This document shows positions 1 through 8,173 of a stretch of DNA of 64,000 nt, piece by piece. Made by a program: the position numbers and the translations under genes. The stretch comes from Bog-366 sp963722555 (GTDB lineage Bacteria; Acidobacteriota; Terriglobia; UBA7540): contig CAVRNQ010000007.1 in assembly GCA_963722555.1 (NCBI GenBank), forward strand, positions 1,922,001 through 1,986,000, given 5' to 3'. Numbering within the stretch: the stretch's first letter is position 1; each line of letters starts with the position of its first letter. The notes beneath the pieces are model-generated. The model was not told the DNA's origin. It saw only the letters and a program-made list of their open reading frames with translations, and did not search any database.

Positions 1-2
1 TT

Positions 3-497
3 TTGGGCGGGCGCAAGAATGCTCTCACCGTCTGGCTGGTTTTCTTTGATGGGGAAGAGGCCGTGCAGGAGTGGACCGCCACCGACAGCCTTTACGGCAG
101 CCGCCACCTTGTGCAGAAGCTCGCTTCGAGTGGGGACTTGGCGCGCATCCAGGCCATGCTGCTGGTGGACATGATCGGAGATGCCGACCTGGATATCCAT
201 CGCGAGTACAGTTCTACGTCTTGGTTGATGGATACTGTCTTCAGCGTCGCCCGCCGCCTGGGATACGCGAAATACTTTCCAGACACGCCGATGGCTGTCG
301 AGGACGATCACATTCCGTTCGTGAACGCCGGGGTTGCCGCGGCAGATCTGATTGACCTGGACTACGGGCCTCAAAATAGTTATTGGCATTCGGATAAGGA
401 CATCCCCGACCATTGCAGTCCCCTGAGCTTGACGATTGTCGGCCGCGTGGTGCTGGTAACCCTCGCCGAGGTTGAGAAGTCCGCGCACGTGAAGTAG
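3..497 (+). CDS. M28-family metallopeptidase / glutaminyl-cyclase-like protein, C-terminal part
   Basis: The gene enters from outside the window, so only the last ~164 residues are present and the true start is not visible. The segment FFDGEEAVQEW, then DSLYGSRHL, matches the zinc-ligand and substrate-loop region of M28 peptidases of the glutaminyl-peptide cyclotransferase type. Later come LLVDMIGD, EDDHIPF and YWHSDKD, which hold the usual Asp/Glu and the C-terminal His zinc ligand. Family members are secreted or periplasmic and act on peptide N-termini; whether this one is a cyclase or an aminopeptidase cannot be decided. It ends 44 bases before terC. Confidence 0.8.
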   Translation: MGGRKNALTVWLVFFDGEEAVQEWTATDSLYGSRHLVQKLASSGDLARIQAMLLVDMIGDADLDIHREYSSTSWLMDTVFSVARRLGYAKYFPDTPMAVEDDHIPFVNAGVAAADLIDLDYGPQNSYWHSDKDIPDHCSPLSLTIVGRVVLVTLAEVEKSAHVK

Positions 498-541
498 CAT
501 TCCCTCCTGACCAATCGCCCGCTCCCATTACGGGACGAGAA

Positions 542-1462
542 ATGATGAACGGATTTTTGCCCTGGTTACTCTTCAACGTTTTCGTTCTCGCGCTGCTGGC
601 GTTGGACCTCGGGGTTTTCAATCGACGGCCGCACCTCGTCACCTCCCGTGAAGCCGGCTGGTGGAGCGCGTTCTGGGTGGCTCTCTCGCTGGTGTTCAAT
701 CTGGGCATTTTCCTCTGGTACGGCCCGGAGAGTGCTTTGCAGTTCTTCACCAGCTACCTGCTGGAGAAATCGCTCTCCGCCGACAACATCTTCATTTTCG
801 CCGTGATATTCGGGAGCATGGGCGTGCTCGCCGAGTACCAGCATCGGGTCCTTTTCTGGGGTGTGCTCGGGGCGATGATCATGCGCGGGAGCTTCATCCT
901 GGCCGGGACCGAGCTAGTGCGGCATTCCCATGCGGTGCTTTACGTGTTTGCGGCCTTCCTTTTGTTCACGGGCGTGCGACTACTGCTTTCGAAGGAGAGG
1001 AAATATGATCCCGGGCGGAGTGCGGCCCTTCGCCTGGCACGGAAGTTATTCCCCATTTCTGACCATGATGAAGGCGGGCACTTCTTCACACGATCTGACG
1101 GCAGGCTCCTGGCAACCCCGCTTTTCCTGGTTCTGATCATGATCGAAGTTGTGGACATCGCTTTCGCCGTCGATTCCATCCCCGCCATCTTCGCGGTCAC
1201 GCAGAATGCCTTCATTATTTATTCCTCCAACATTCTCGCTATCCTGGGTCTGCGGTCTTTGTATTTTCTGCTGGCCCGGGCCATCACTCGATTCCGTTAT
1301 CTGCACCGCGGGTTGGCGATGATCTTGATCTTTATTGGGGCCAAGATGCTCCTGGCCTATTGGGTGCGCGTGCCCACGGGTATTGCACTGCTGGGGATTC
1401 TCGTCATCCTGGGAACCTCCATTCTGGCGTCGCTCCGGGCGGGGCGGAAAGAGAATGCCTGA
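542..1462 (+). CDS. TerC/Alx-family integral membrane protein
   Basis: A 306-residue, very hydrophobic protein with about eight or nine membrane segments. The family signature is clear: an early LALDLGVFNRRPH with a membrane-embedded Asp, LEKSLSADNIFIFAVIF near residue 80, and a second acidic membrane segment, IEVVDIAFAVDSIPAIFAVT, near residue 200. TerC/Alx proteins are linked to manganese export and to tellurite resistance; the acidic membrane motifs are thought to bind the metal. Start: ATG after GGGACGAGAA; a second ATG follows at once, so one residue is uncertain. It is probably transcribed alone and is followed by a palindromic repeat element. Confidence 0.9.
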   Translation: MMNGFLPWLLFNVFVLALLALDLGVFNRRPHLVTSREAGWWSAFWVALSLVFNLGIFLWYGPESALQFFTSYLLEKSLSADNIFIFAVIFGSMGVLAEYQHRVLFWGVLGAMIMRGSFILAGTELVRHSHAVLYVFAAFLLFTGVRLLLSKERKYDPGRSAALRLARKLFPISDHDEGGHFFTRSDGRLLATPLFLVLIMIEVVDIAFAVDSIPAIFAVTQNAFIIYSSNILAILGLRSLYFLLARAITRFRYLHRGLAMILIFIGAKMLLAYWVRVPTGIALLGILVILGTSILASLRAGRKENA

Positions 1463-1464
1463 AT

Positions 1465-1621
1465 CAGGCTGCGGAAAAACCGTTCACACTGTCATCCTGA
1501 GGAGGCGAAGCCGGTCCTGAGTGAAACGAAGGAAGGATCTCTGTATTTGCCTCAAAACTCAAATGCAGAGGTTCTTCGCTTCGCTCAGAATGACAGCGCC
1601 TACGAGTTCTTCCGCAGCCTG
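1465..1621. repeat. MITE-like palindromic element, family A copy 1
   Basis: A 157-bp element with terminal inverted repeats CAGGCTGCGGAAAAAC (left) and GTTCTTCCGCAGCCTG (right). Inside lies a second, imperfect inverted repeat built on GTCATCCTGAG and CTCAGAATGACA, with GAAACGAAGGAAGGATCTC and a matching GGTTCTTCGCTTCGCTC arm. It fills the space between the convergent genes terC and nadB, where its hairpin could also end transcription. Other copies or partial copies begin at 7854, 13047, 23386, 30651 and 38150. No coding capacity. Confidence 0.85.
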
Positions 1622-1682
1622 TGAATGGTCCTGGGCGAGCCTCTTGGAGTTGGGTGAGGGGGCGGGCCGATCCTTCAGCCTT

Positions 1683-3287
1683 TCACTCGAAAAAGATGGG
1701 AATTCCCTTGGATACGTAGGAGTGCTTGGGGGGCTTTGCTTCGTTCTTCAGGGGAAAGTCGGAGCGGTAGTGCGCCCCCCGGCTTTCCTCGCGGGCGAGG
1801 GCGCAGCGGGCAATCAGGCGGGCGACGGCCAGGATATTACAGGACTCGTGAGCTCGCCGGGTGGGAGGATGCGGGTCTGGCAGGTGGATTTCCGCCAGCC
1901 GTTTGACCGCCTCGGAAAGGTGCTTGCCGTTGCGGATGATTCCGACTTTGTCCCACAGGATGGCGCGCGCTTCCTCGACCGCCTTCTGGTAATCGTCCGC
2001 GAGGGAGGGTTCAGAGGGAGCTGCGGTTGGGCTGGGATGCGGGCCGGCTTTGTGGGCCTCTCCGGGGGGTGACGGGAATCCTTTTGGCACGTGTTTCTCC
2101 AGCATGGCCGCAGCGGCGCGGGCGCCGAACACCAATCCTTCCAGGAGCGAATTGCTGGCCAGCCGGTTGGCGCCATGGACGCCGGTGGCGGCGACTTCCC
2201 CGGCAGCGAAAAGCTGGGTGAGCGAGGTTGCGCCCTGGAGATCGGTCACCACCCCGCCCATGGAGTAGTGCGCGGCCGGACGAATGGGAACGAGGTCCGC
2301 CGTGATGTCGATATTGTGGTTCAGGCAAGTCGTGTAGATGCGGGGGAAGCGTTTCTTCACATGCTCAGCCTCGAGACTCGTCAGGTCGAGATAGACAAAC
2401 TCACTGCGGGTCTTGTGCATCTCGAGGATGATGGCGCGCGCCACAACGTCGCGCGGCGCAAGCTCGGCAGCCTCATGGTAGCGCGGCATAAAGCGTTCGA
2501 GCAAAATGTTGCGCAGATGAGCGCCCTCACCCCGCAGCGCTTCCGAAAGCAGGAAGCGCGGCGCTCCCTGGGCAAACAACGCGGTGGGATGAAACTGCAC
2601 AAACTCCATGTCGCTGATTAGGGCGCCGGCGCGGTAGGCCATGGCCACGCCGTCGCCACAGGCTACGGAGGGGTTGGTGGTTTCCTTGTAGACATGCCCC
2701 AGCCCGCCCGTGGCCAGCAGTACGGAGCCGGCGCGGGTGCATTTCGGCGTCGAAGTTTTTTCGTCCAGGTAAGTGACTCCCAAGACGGCGCCATCCTCAG
2801 CCAGTAGTTCGGTTGCAAAAGCGCGAGGATACAATTGAATCGAGGGAAGCGACTTCGCCTTGGCCATCAGGGCCCGCAGGATTTCACTGCCGGTCGAATC
2901 TCCATGGGCATGCAGCACCCGCGAGCGGCTGTGTGCGCCCTCGCGCGTGAAGGCCAGCTTCGTCCCGTTGCGGTCGAAGCGCATGCCCCACTCGATGAGC
3001 TGGTGGATCTGCCCCGGCCCTTCTTCCACGAGCACGCGCACAGCTTCCTCGCGGCAGAGTCCGTCGCCGGCAAGAAGCGTGTCGTGCAGGTGGAGCCTGA
3101 CCTCATCGTCCTCGCTCAGCGCCGCCGCTATACCCCCCTGGGCGTACTCGGTGCTGGATTCATACAGCTCGTCCTTCGTAAGAACCAGGACGTGCCCGCC
3201 GCGCGCCAGTTCGATCGCCGCCCGCATCCCGGCGATTCCACCGCCGAGGATAATATAGTCGACCTTGGAATCTTTTCGCGTCACCAT
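1683..3287 (-). CDS. nadB: L-aspartate oxidase
   Basis: Oxidises L-aspartate to iminoaspartate, the first step of de novo NAD synthesis, using FAD. The N-terminal FAD-binding Rossmann motif is IILGGGIAGMRAAIELA; further hallmarks are SSTEYAQGGIAAAL, the substrate-site stretch EFVQFHPTAL, and the helical C-terminal domain ending near VARLIARCALAREESRG. At about 534 residues it has the family length. The start MVTRKDSK is preferred because GGAA lies seven bases upstream; two ATGs at 3302 and 3299 are possible, and the open frame goes back to a TTG at 3326. nadA and nadC are not in the window. It is divergent from aroB, 165 bases away. Confidence 0.93.
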   Translation of the reverse strand: MVTRKDSKVDYIILGGGIAGMRAAIELARGGHVLVLTKDELYESSTEYAQGGIAAALSEDDEVRLHLHDTLLAGDGLCREEAVRVLVEEGPGQIHQLIEWGMRFDRNGTKLAFTREGAHSRSRVLHAHGDSTGSEILRALMAKAKSLPSIQLYPRAFATELLAEDGAVLGVTYLDEKTSTPKCTRAGSVLLATGGLGHVYKETTNPSVACGDGVAMAYRAGALISDMEFVQFHPTALFAQGAPRFLLSEALRGEGAHLRNILLERFMPRYHEAAELAPRDVVARAIILEMHKTRSEFVYLDLTSLEAEHVKKRFPRIYTTCLNHNIDITADLVPIRPAAHYSMGGVVTDLQGATSLTQLFAAGEVAATGVHGANRLASNSLLEGLVFGARAAAAMLEKHVPKGFPSPPGEAHKAGPHPSPTAAPSEPSLADDYQKAVEEARAILWDKVGIIRNGKHLSEAVKRLAEIHLPDPHPPTRRAHESCNILAVARLIARCALAREESRGAHYRSDFPLKNEAKPPKHSYVSKGIPIFFE

Positions 3288-3452
3288 GGATGGTTCCATC
3301 ATAGCTTTCGCGTCGCGGCTCCGCAACTGTTACCCGACGATTCCGAGGGTAGGGACTTGAGCTGCGTCAAGCCGTTTCTTAGGTTGCCGCTCTCCGGGCC
3401 GCGTGGTATGAGTAGGAAGTTGTCCCAGCACCCCATTTTGCATTGGAGAGTT

Positions 3453-4535
3453 ATGAGGCGACTGCGAGTGAAATCGAGTACAGGTGAATATGACGTCATT
3501 GTGGGCCGGGGCGCGTGGCGCACGCTCCGCCGTCTCGAGGGGTACACCTCAATCTTTGTGCTCACGGAGCCGGGCCTGTGGAAGCGTTGGGGGAGCAAGT
3601 TGGCTCGGGATGCCGGGTGGCGTTCGGTGCGTCCCCTTTTAGTGCCTGCGGGAGAGGGCTCCAAGAGCCTCGCCATGGCCGGGCGCGTGGCGTCGGAACT
3701 CTCGGAACGGGGCGCGGATCGGGGCTCGTTGCTCGTGGCGTTCGGCGGAGGGGTGGTCGGCGACCTCAGCGGGTTCGTGGCCTCGACCTACATGCGCGGC
3801 ATCGATTACGTCCAGGTCCCCACCACGTTGCTGGCTCAGGTGGACAGCGCGATTGGCGGGAAGACCGCGGTGAATGTTCGCGCCATGAAAAACCTGGTGG
3901 GGACATTTTGTCCGCCCAGCCTGGTGGCTGCGGAGCCGGCGGTGCTGGCATCGCTCCCCCTACGCGCCCTTAAATCGGGTTTATTCGAGGTTGTCAAGCA
4001 CGCGATCCTTTCGGGGCCGGCATTTTTCCAGCATCTCGGAACGGAACTTGCCGCGCTTCGTCCGAACCAGACGACCCGCCTGGAGGCCATCGTGGCCCGC
4101 GCCGCGCAGGTGAAAGTCGACGTGGTGAGCCGCGACGAGCATGAAGCGGGGCTCCGGCGGGTGCTCAACCTGGGGCACACTTACGGGCACGCCCTGGAGG
4201 AGGTCACGGGCTATCGACGTTTTCTGCACGGCGAGGCGGTGGGCTGGGGTTTGCTCCTCGTAACCCGGCTGGCGGAACTGGTCGGCCTCCTTGATCCTGC
4301 TGAGGGCAAACGCATCGCAGGCTTGGTGCGGCAAGCGGGTCCTTTGCCCCCCATTCGCAACCTCAGCGTGGAAAAAGTCCTGGGGTTCCTCCCCCGCGAC
4401 AAGAAAGCCGTGGGAGGAAAGATCCACTGGGTCTTGCCGGAACGCATCGGCAAAGTCCGGGTCACCCCGGATGTGCCCGACACTGCGGTGGCCTCGGCCT
4501 TTTCGGACGTTCAGCGCGGAGCGTGGCATGAGTGA
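3453..4535 (+). CDS. aroB: 3-dehydroquinate synthase
   Basis: Second step of the shikimate pathway: NAD- and metal-dependent cyclisation of DAHP to 3-dehydroquinate in the cytoplasm. The 360-residue protein shows the NAD/substrate site GGGVVGDLSGFVASTYMRG, the VPTTLLAQVDSAIGGKTAVN block with its catalytic Lys, and the zinc motif NLGHTYGHALE. Although the frame is open far upstream, the ATG at 3453 is chosen because it sits behind GGAGAG with normal spacing and gives family length (MRRLRVKSS, followed by YDVIVGRGAW). Its stop overlaps the menG start by eight bases (ATGAGTGA), so the two are translationally coupled. Confidence 0.95.
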   Translation: MRRLRVKSSTGEYDVIVGRGAWRTLRRLEGYTSIFVLTEPGLWKRWGSKLARDAGWRSVRPLLVPAGEGSKSLAMAGRVASELSERGADRGSLLVAFGGGVVGDLSGFVASTYMRGIDYVQVPTTLLAQVDSAIGGKTAVNVRAMKNLVGTFCPPSLVAAEPAVLASLPLRALKSGLFEVVKHAILSGPAFFQHLGTELAALRPNQTTRLEAIVARAAQVKVDVVSRDEHEAGLRRVLNLGHTYGHALEEVTGYRRFLHGEAVGWGLLLVTRLAELVGLLDPAEGKRIAGLVRQAGPLPPIRNLSVEKVLGFLPRDKKAVGGKIHWVLPERIGKVRVTPDVPDTAVASAFSDVQRGAWHE

Positions 4536-5286
4536 CCCGGCGCGGGCGCCCGCCCAGGGAAGCCCCATAGCTTCGGCTGGCGATGAAGTTGCGGCGGGCG
4601 CCGCGGTGCGCACTATGTTTGCGGCTGTCGCCCCGCGCTATGACCTTCTGAACCACGTTCTTTCCCTGGGTTTTGATCTTGCCTGGCGCCGCGCTACCGC
4701 CCGTGCCTTGCGGGAAATTCTGCGGCGACCCGGGTCATGCGTGGCGGATTTCTGTTGTGGCACGGGCGATCTCACGCTCTGCCTGAGCCGGCAATCTGCA
4801 GGTTGGGTGGTGGGCGTGGATTTCTGTCCTCCCATGTTGACACTCGCCCGCCGCAAGTCCGCGAGGTGTGGAGCACGGGCCCGCTTCCTGGCAGCGGATG
4901 CTCTGCGCCTGCCCTTCCGCGATGACTCGCTCGATGCCGCCACCCTGGCTTTTGGTTTTCGCAATCTCGCCAACTACGACCGTGGTCTTGCGGAGATGCG
5001 CCGGGTTCTTAAGAACGGCGGCTGTCTTGCCATCCTGGAGTTTTCGCGAGTTCACTGGCCGGTGTTCGGCCCGATTTTTCGATTCTACTTTCGCCGCGTC
5101 TTGCCGCGCCTCGGCGCCTGGGTTTCAGGCGTCGCCGGCCCTTACCGGTACTTACCCGATTCCGTCTCGTTGTTTCCCGACCAAGAAGCGTTAGCCGAGA
5201 AGATGCGAACTGCGGGTTTCCGCAACGTGCGCTATGTGAATTTTGCCGGTGGGGTTGCGGCCCTGCATCTGGGTGAGAAAGCTTAG
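4528..5286 (+). CDS. menG: demethylmenaquinone methyltransferase (UbiE/MenG family)
   Basis: SAM-dependent C-methylation of the quinone ring, the last step of menaquinone (or a step of ubiquinone) synthesis. The 252-residue sequence has the UbiE signatures: MFAAVAPRYDLLNHVLSLGFD at the N-terminus, the SAM loop VADFCCGTGDLT, the acidic VVGVDFCPPML, and AFGFRNLANYDRGLAEMRRVLKNGG. The C-terminal part, with YRYLPDSV and FPDQEALAEKM, is typical. The start at 4528 lies inside the end of aroB, with GGAG just upstream, giving an aroB-menG operon. Which quinone is made cannot be read from this window; menaquinone is the usual acidobacterial quinone. Confidence 0.92.
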   Translation: MSDPARAPAQGSPIASAGDEVAAGAAVRTMFAAVAPRYDLLNHVLSLGFDLAWRRATARALREILRRPGSCVADFCCGTGDLTLCLSRQSAGWVVGVDFCPPMLTLARRKSARCGARARFLAADALRLPFRDDSLDAATLAFGFRNLANYDRGLAEMRRVLKNGGCLAILEFSRVHWPVFGPIFRFYFRRVLPRLGAWVSGVAGPYRYLPDSVSLFPDQEALAEKMRTAGFRNVRYVNFAGGVAALHLGEKA

Positions 5287-5312
5287 CGCGAATCTTCCAC
5301 CTGCCGCGGGGT

Positions 5313-6047
5313 TTACTTATCTCGTGGTGTTGTTTCTTCCCCGGAAGCTGGTGGTGCGAGGGGTTCAGCGGGAGGATTGCCCTTGGCGGCATCCGGACCA
5401 CGGGCGCGCGCCAGGTCAGGATCGAGTTCGAGCGGCAACGGGTGAGGCCCCAGGCCGAGTTTCATGATTGATTTGGCGTCCGGCAGACCGGTGGCGGAGA
5501 AGCCGTGATCCGTCTGGTAGCGCAGCATGGCGGCTCGCGTGCGGTCGTCCCAGCGGCCATTCGCATCTCCCTGGAGGTAGCCCTCGCGGACCAGAGCCTG
5601 CTGAATTTCCTGCACCCGGTCCGGCTCCAGGTGGAGACGCGCCAAGCGCTGCCGGCCTGTGAGAGTGCGGGCCGGTTTCTTCCGTGTCCCCGTTTTGTGG
5701 ACAGCAGCGGCCTGATGCGTGGCAGCGCCGGTCGAGTGGGTTACCGGCTTCCGCGCGGAGGCCGTAGCCGGGGCTGGGCTTGCTCGTTTCTTCGTTGCGG
5801 ACTTCGCAGCCGCGTGGCTTGTGCCCTTCTTCGCGGCGGTGTATTGGGTTTTGGATTTTGCCACGCTGTTTTTCGTAGCGGGCTGCTCCGGGCCGGGCAG
5901 TGCTGTGCTTGCGGACTTTTGAGGGGCGGTTGTCTTCGTGGCTTCTGTGGGTGACGGTTGCTCGGCGGACGGGGAGGCGGCCGCCAGGCAAACACCCGCC
6001 AGGAGCGCCAGCCAGAGGCTGCCGGATTTGCGATGGCCAAAACTCAA
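5313..6047 (-). CDS. secreted protein with Ala/Lys-rich linker and peptidoglycan-binding domain
   Basis: A 244-residue protein starting at a TTG behind AGGAAGGA. An N-terminal signal peptide (LWLALLAGVCLAAASPSAEQ) is followed by ~110 residues of low-complexity Ala/Lys/Thr/Pro sequence, probably an extended linker. Around residues 145-205 is a PG_binding_1-type helical domain: VQEIQQALVREGYLQGD, then GRWDDRTRAAMLRYQTDHGF and a LPDAKSIMKLGL ending. No catalytic domain is present, so it probably docks to peptidoglycan. It lies 18 bases downstream of the HtrA gene on the same strand and is probably co-transcribed with it, suggesting an envelope role. Confidence 0.8.
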   Translation of the reverse strand: MSFGHRKSGSLWLALLAGVCLAAASPSAEQPSPTEATKTTAPQKSASTALPGPEQPATKNSVAKSKTQYTAAKKGTSHAAAKSATKKRASPAPATASARKPVTHSTGAATHQAAAVHKTGTRKKPARTLTGRQRLARLHLEPDRVQEIQQALVREGYLQGDANGRWDDRTRAAMLRYQTDHGFSATGLPDAKSIMKLGLGPHPLPLELDPDLARARGPDAAKGNPPAEPLAPPASGEETTPRDK

Positions 6048-6065
6048 ACCGGTCCTTCCTCCCCG

Positions 6066-7643
6066 CTACGGCAGGCGGTCTGCCAGGAAGAGGGTTGTGA
6101 AGCTGCGTGGACCACTGCGCCGGGCAATCAGCAAGACCACATCTGTGCCGGACTTCAACTGGGCCTGCAACTTGTTATAGTCGTCAACGGAAGAAATCGG
6201 GTGGCGGTTGATGGCGAGAATCACATCGCCGCGGGCCACGCCCAGGTCGGAAGCAAACCCGCTCACCTGAATATCCGACACCAGGACGCCCTGTTTAGTG
6301 TCGAGGTGAAGTTGGCTCGCAATTTCCTCTGCCTGGTCGCGGGTGAGGTTCTTGACGGCGAGGCCGAGAATGCCGCCGCCCTCCGGGCCGGCTTGCTCGC
6401 CGCCTTCTTCCTCCTCGCCCGTGCGGTTTTCACCGATGATCTGGTTGCGGTCCGCGACCTCTACTTCCGTGGTGGCACGCTTGCCGTCGCGGAGGTATTC
6501 CAACCGCAGCTTCTTGCCGACCTCCGTGTCTGAGACAATGGACACCAGTTCGTCACCGCTGCGGACCGGCTGGCCGTTTACGCCCAGGATCACGTCCCCC
6601 CGTTTCAGCCCGGCGCGTTCGGCAGGCGTACCGGCCTGGACGCTGTCAATAACGATACCGTGGTCCGTGCCAAAGCTGCGCAACAAGGCAGGGCTGGCCT
6701 GCGCCTGGAATTGTACGCCGATGGCCCCGCGCTTCATGGAGCCACTGGTAATCAGGGCATTGTAAACCTTGCGGGCAGTATTGGATGGGATCGCAAAACC
6801 TACCCCATCGTAACTTCCCCGGCGCGTGGCAATGGCGGTATTGATGCCGATCACCTGTGCCGCCAGGTTGACGAGCGGCCCGCCGCTGTTGCCGGGGTTG
6901 ATGGCGGCGTCGGTCTGAATAAAGCGCTTGAACTGGCCCTGGGTTCCGCCTTCGATATCGCGCCCCTTGGCGCTGACAATGCCTGCGGTCACCGTGGAGT
7001 CGAGGCCGAAGGGACTACCCACCGCCAGCACCCAATCCCCCACGCGCATCCCGTCGGAGTCGCCGAGCTCGGCGGCGTGCAACGGCTTGCCCGCTTCGAT
7101 CTTGATCACGGCCAGATCCGTCCAGCGGTCAGAACCGATGATCTTCGCCCTGAACTTGCTGACGTCGTCGCCGTGCAACTGCACATCGATGCGGTCGACA
7201 GGCTTGTCCTCCCCGTTCTGGGTAATCACGTGATAATTGGTTAGGATGTACCCGTTCTTGTCGAGGATGACCCCGGAACCCAGGCTCTGCCGGCTGAATT
7301 CATTGCCCCCGCCGCCGGGGGAATCGGGGTTGCCCTGAAAGAAGCGATCGAAGAAGTCGTTGAAGGGTGAATCCTCGGGCGAGTGGAAGCGGCGGCGACT
7401 GACGCGCACGGTGGTCTCGGCGTTTATGTTGACGACCGTGTCCGCAATCTTATCGGCGATGGCCGCGAAGGAGTTGGACATCTCGGCGGGAGAAGGCATG
7501 GGCAGGAGTTTCGCATCCGCCGCCACCGGAGAGCTCTTGGCCGCGCGCACCCCATGTGAAACCACCGTGCCGATGAGAATGCCGATGCCGAGCGTTAACG
7601 CCACCACCACCGCGGGCAGAACCCGCTGACCAGCTTTACGCAT
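6066..7643 (-). CDS. Do-like (HtrA/DegP) periplasmic serine protease
   Basis: A periplasmic protease/chaperone of about 525 residues. After a short cytoplasmic start (MRKAGQRV) comes a membrane anchor or signal segment (VVVALTLGIGILIGTVV). The trypsin-like domain holds the catalytic triad: His in LTNYHVI, Asp in WTDLAVIKI, and Ser in INPGNSGGPL. Two PDZ domains follow (HGIVIDSVQAGTPAERAGLKRGDVIL near residue 330 and a second near the C-terminus with VARGDVILAINRHPI). A Gly-rich EEEEGGEQAGPEGGG linker joins them. The ATG at 7643 follows GGGAGAGGTGG; a GTG two codons upstream is less likely. Transcribed before the peptidoglycan-binding protein. Confidence 0.94.
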   Translation of the reverse strand: MRKAGQRVLPAVVVALTLGIGILIGTVVSHGVRAAKSSPVAADAKLLPMPSPAEMSNSFAAIADKIADTVVNINAETTVRVSRRRFHSPEDSPFNDFFDRFFQGNPDSPGGGGNEFSRQSLGSGVILDKNGYILTNYHVITQNGEDKPVDRIDVQLHGDDVSKFRAKIIGSDRWTDLAVIKIEAGKPLHAAELGDSDGMRVGDWVLAVGSPFGLDSTVTAGIVSAKGRDIEGGTQGQFKRFIQTDAAINPGNSGGPLVNLAAQVIGINTAIATRRGSYDGVGFAIPSNTARKVYNALITSGSMKRGAIGVQFQAQASPALLRSFGTDHGIVIDSVQAGTPAERAGLKRGDVILGVNGQPVRSGDELVSIVSDTEVGKKLRLEYLRDGKRATTEVEVADRNQIIGENRTGEEEEGGEQAGPEGGGILGLAVKNLTRDQAEEIASQLHLDTKQGVLVSDIQVSGFASDLGVARGDVILAINRHPISSVDDYNKLQAQLKSGTDVVLLIARRSGPRSFTTLFLADRLP

Positions 7644-7853
7644 TTCCACCTCTCCCCTCGATCAGGCGCTGCCACGATGAGCGCACAATCCATGATTATA
7701 CAACACCCGGCAGGTTTCGTGGGCGCTGCTCCACGAAGTGGTAGTGTCCCAATAAGGCGGAGTGAATTTCAGAAAGGGGGTCGGACCTTTAAGTCCGACA
7801 ATAACCAGAGCTTCGAAGGGGGCCTTTAGGCCCTGAAGCTTCAGGGGCTTAAA

Positions 7854-8034
7854 CAGGCTGCGGAAAAACTCGTAGGCGGTGTCATTCTGAGTCCGTTCGC
7901 TGCGCTCAGGATAAACTGCGCGAAGAACCCCTGCATTTGTAGAATCAGGCAAATGCAGAGGTCCTTCCTTCGTTTCACTCAGGACCGCCTGCGCCTCCTC
8001 AGGATGACAGCTTTGGCGGTTTTCCCGCAGCCTG
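7854..8034. repeat. MITE-like palindromic element, family A copy 2, in a 530-bp intergenic stretch
   Basis: A 181-bp element with ends CAGGCTGCGGAAAAAC and TTTTCCCGCAGCCTG and the inner GTGTCATTCTGAG / CTCAGGATGACAG inverted repeat. It lies between the divergent HtrA and M20 genes. The rest of this intergenic space (7644-8173) holds two small hairpins (7777-7850, GGTCGGACC...GTCCGAC and GGCCTTTAGGCC) and a GTGGTAGTGTCCCAATAA stretch at 7739 that resembles a short motif near 29941; no gene is seen. Confidence 0.8.
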
Positions 8035-8173
8035 TTAAACCGTCCCGCGGCCCTACTTCCCCTTGCCTTGGGCCGTCGATTTCCGCAATACTGGCTTGGC
8101 CTCCGCTGCCGGTGCTTCTTCCGCAGGGGCGGGGTGTCTGTCGGGGAATCACGCCTTAACTGGGGAGGACACT

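Noticed and set aside
1521..2072. 183-codon + strand frame opposite the nadB 3' end
   Set aside because: Begins inside a repeat element and is antisense to NadB's conserved C-terminal domain.
2835..3452. 206-codon extension upstream of aroB
   Set aside because: Lies antisense to nadB, has no conserved sequence, and the ATG at 3453 has a good ribosome site and gives family length.
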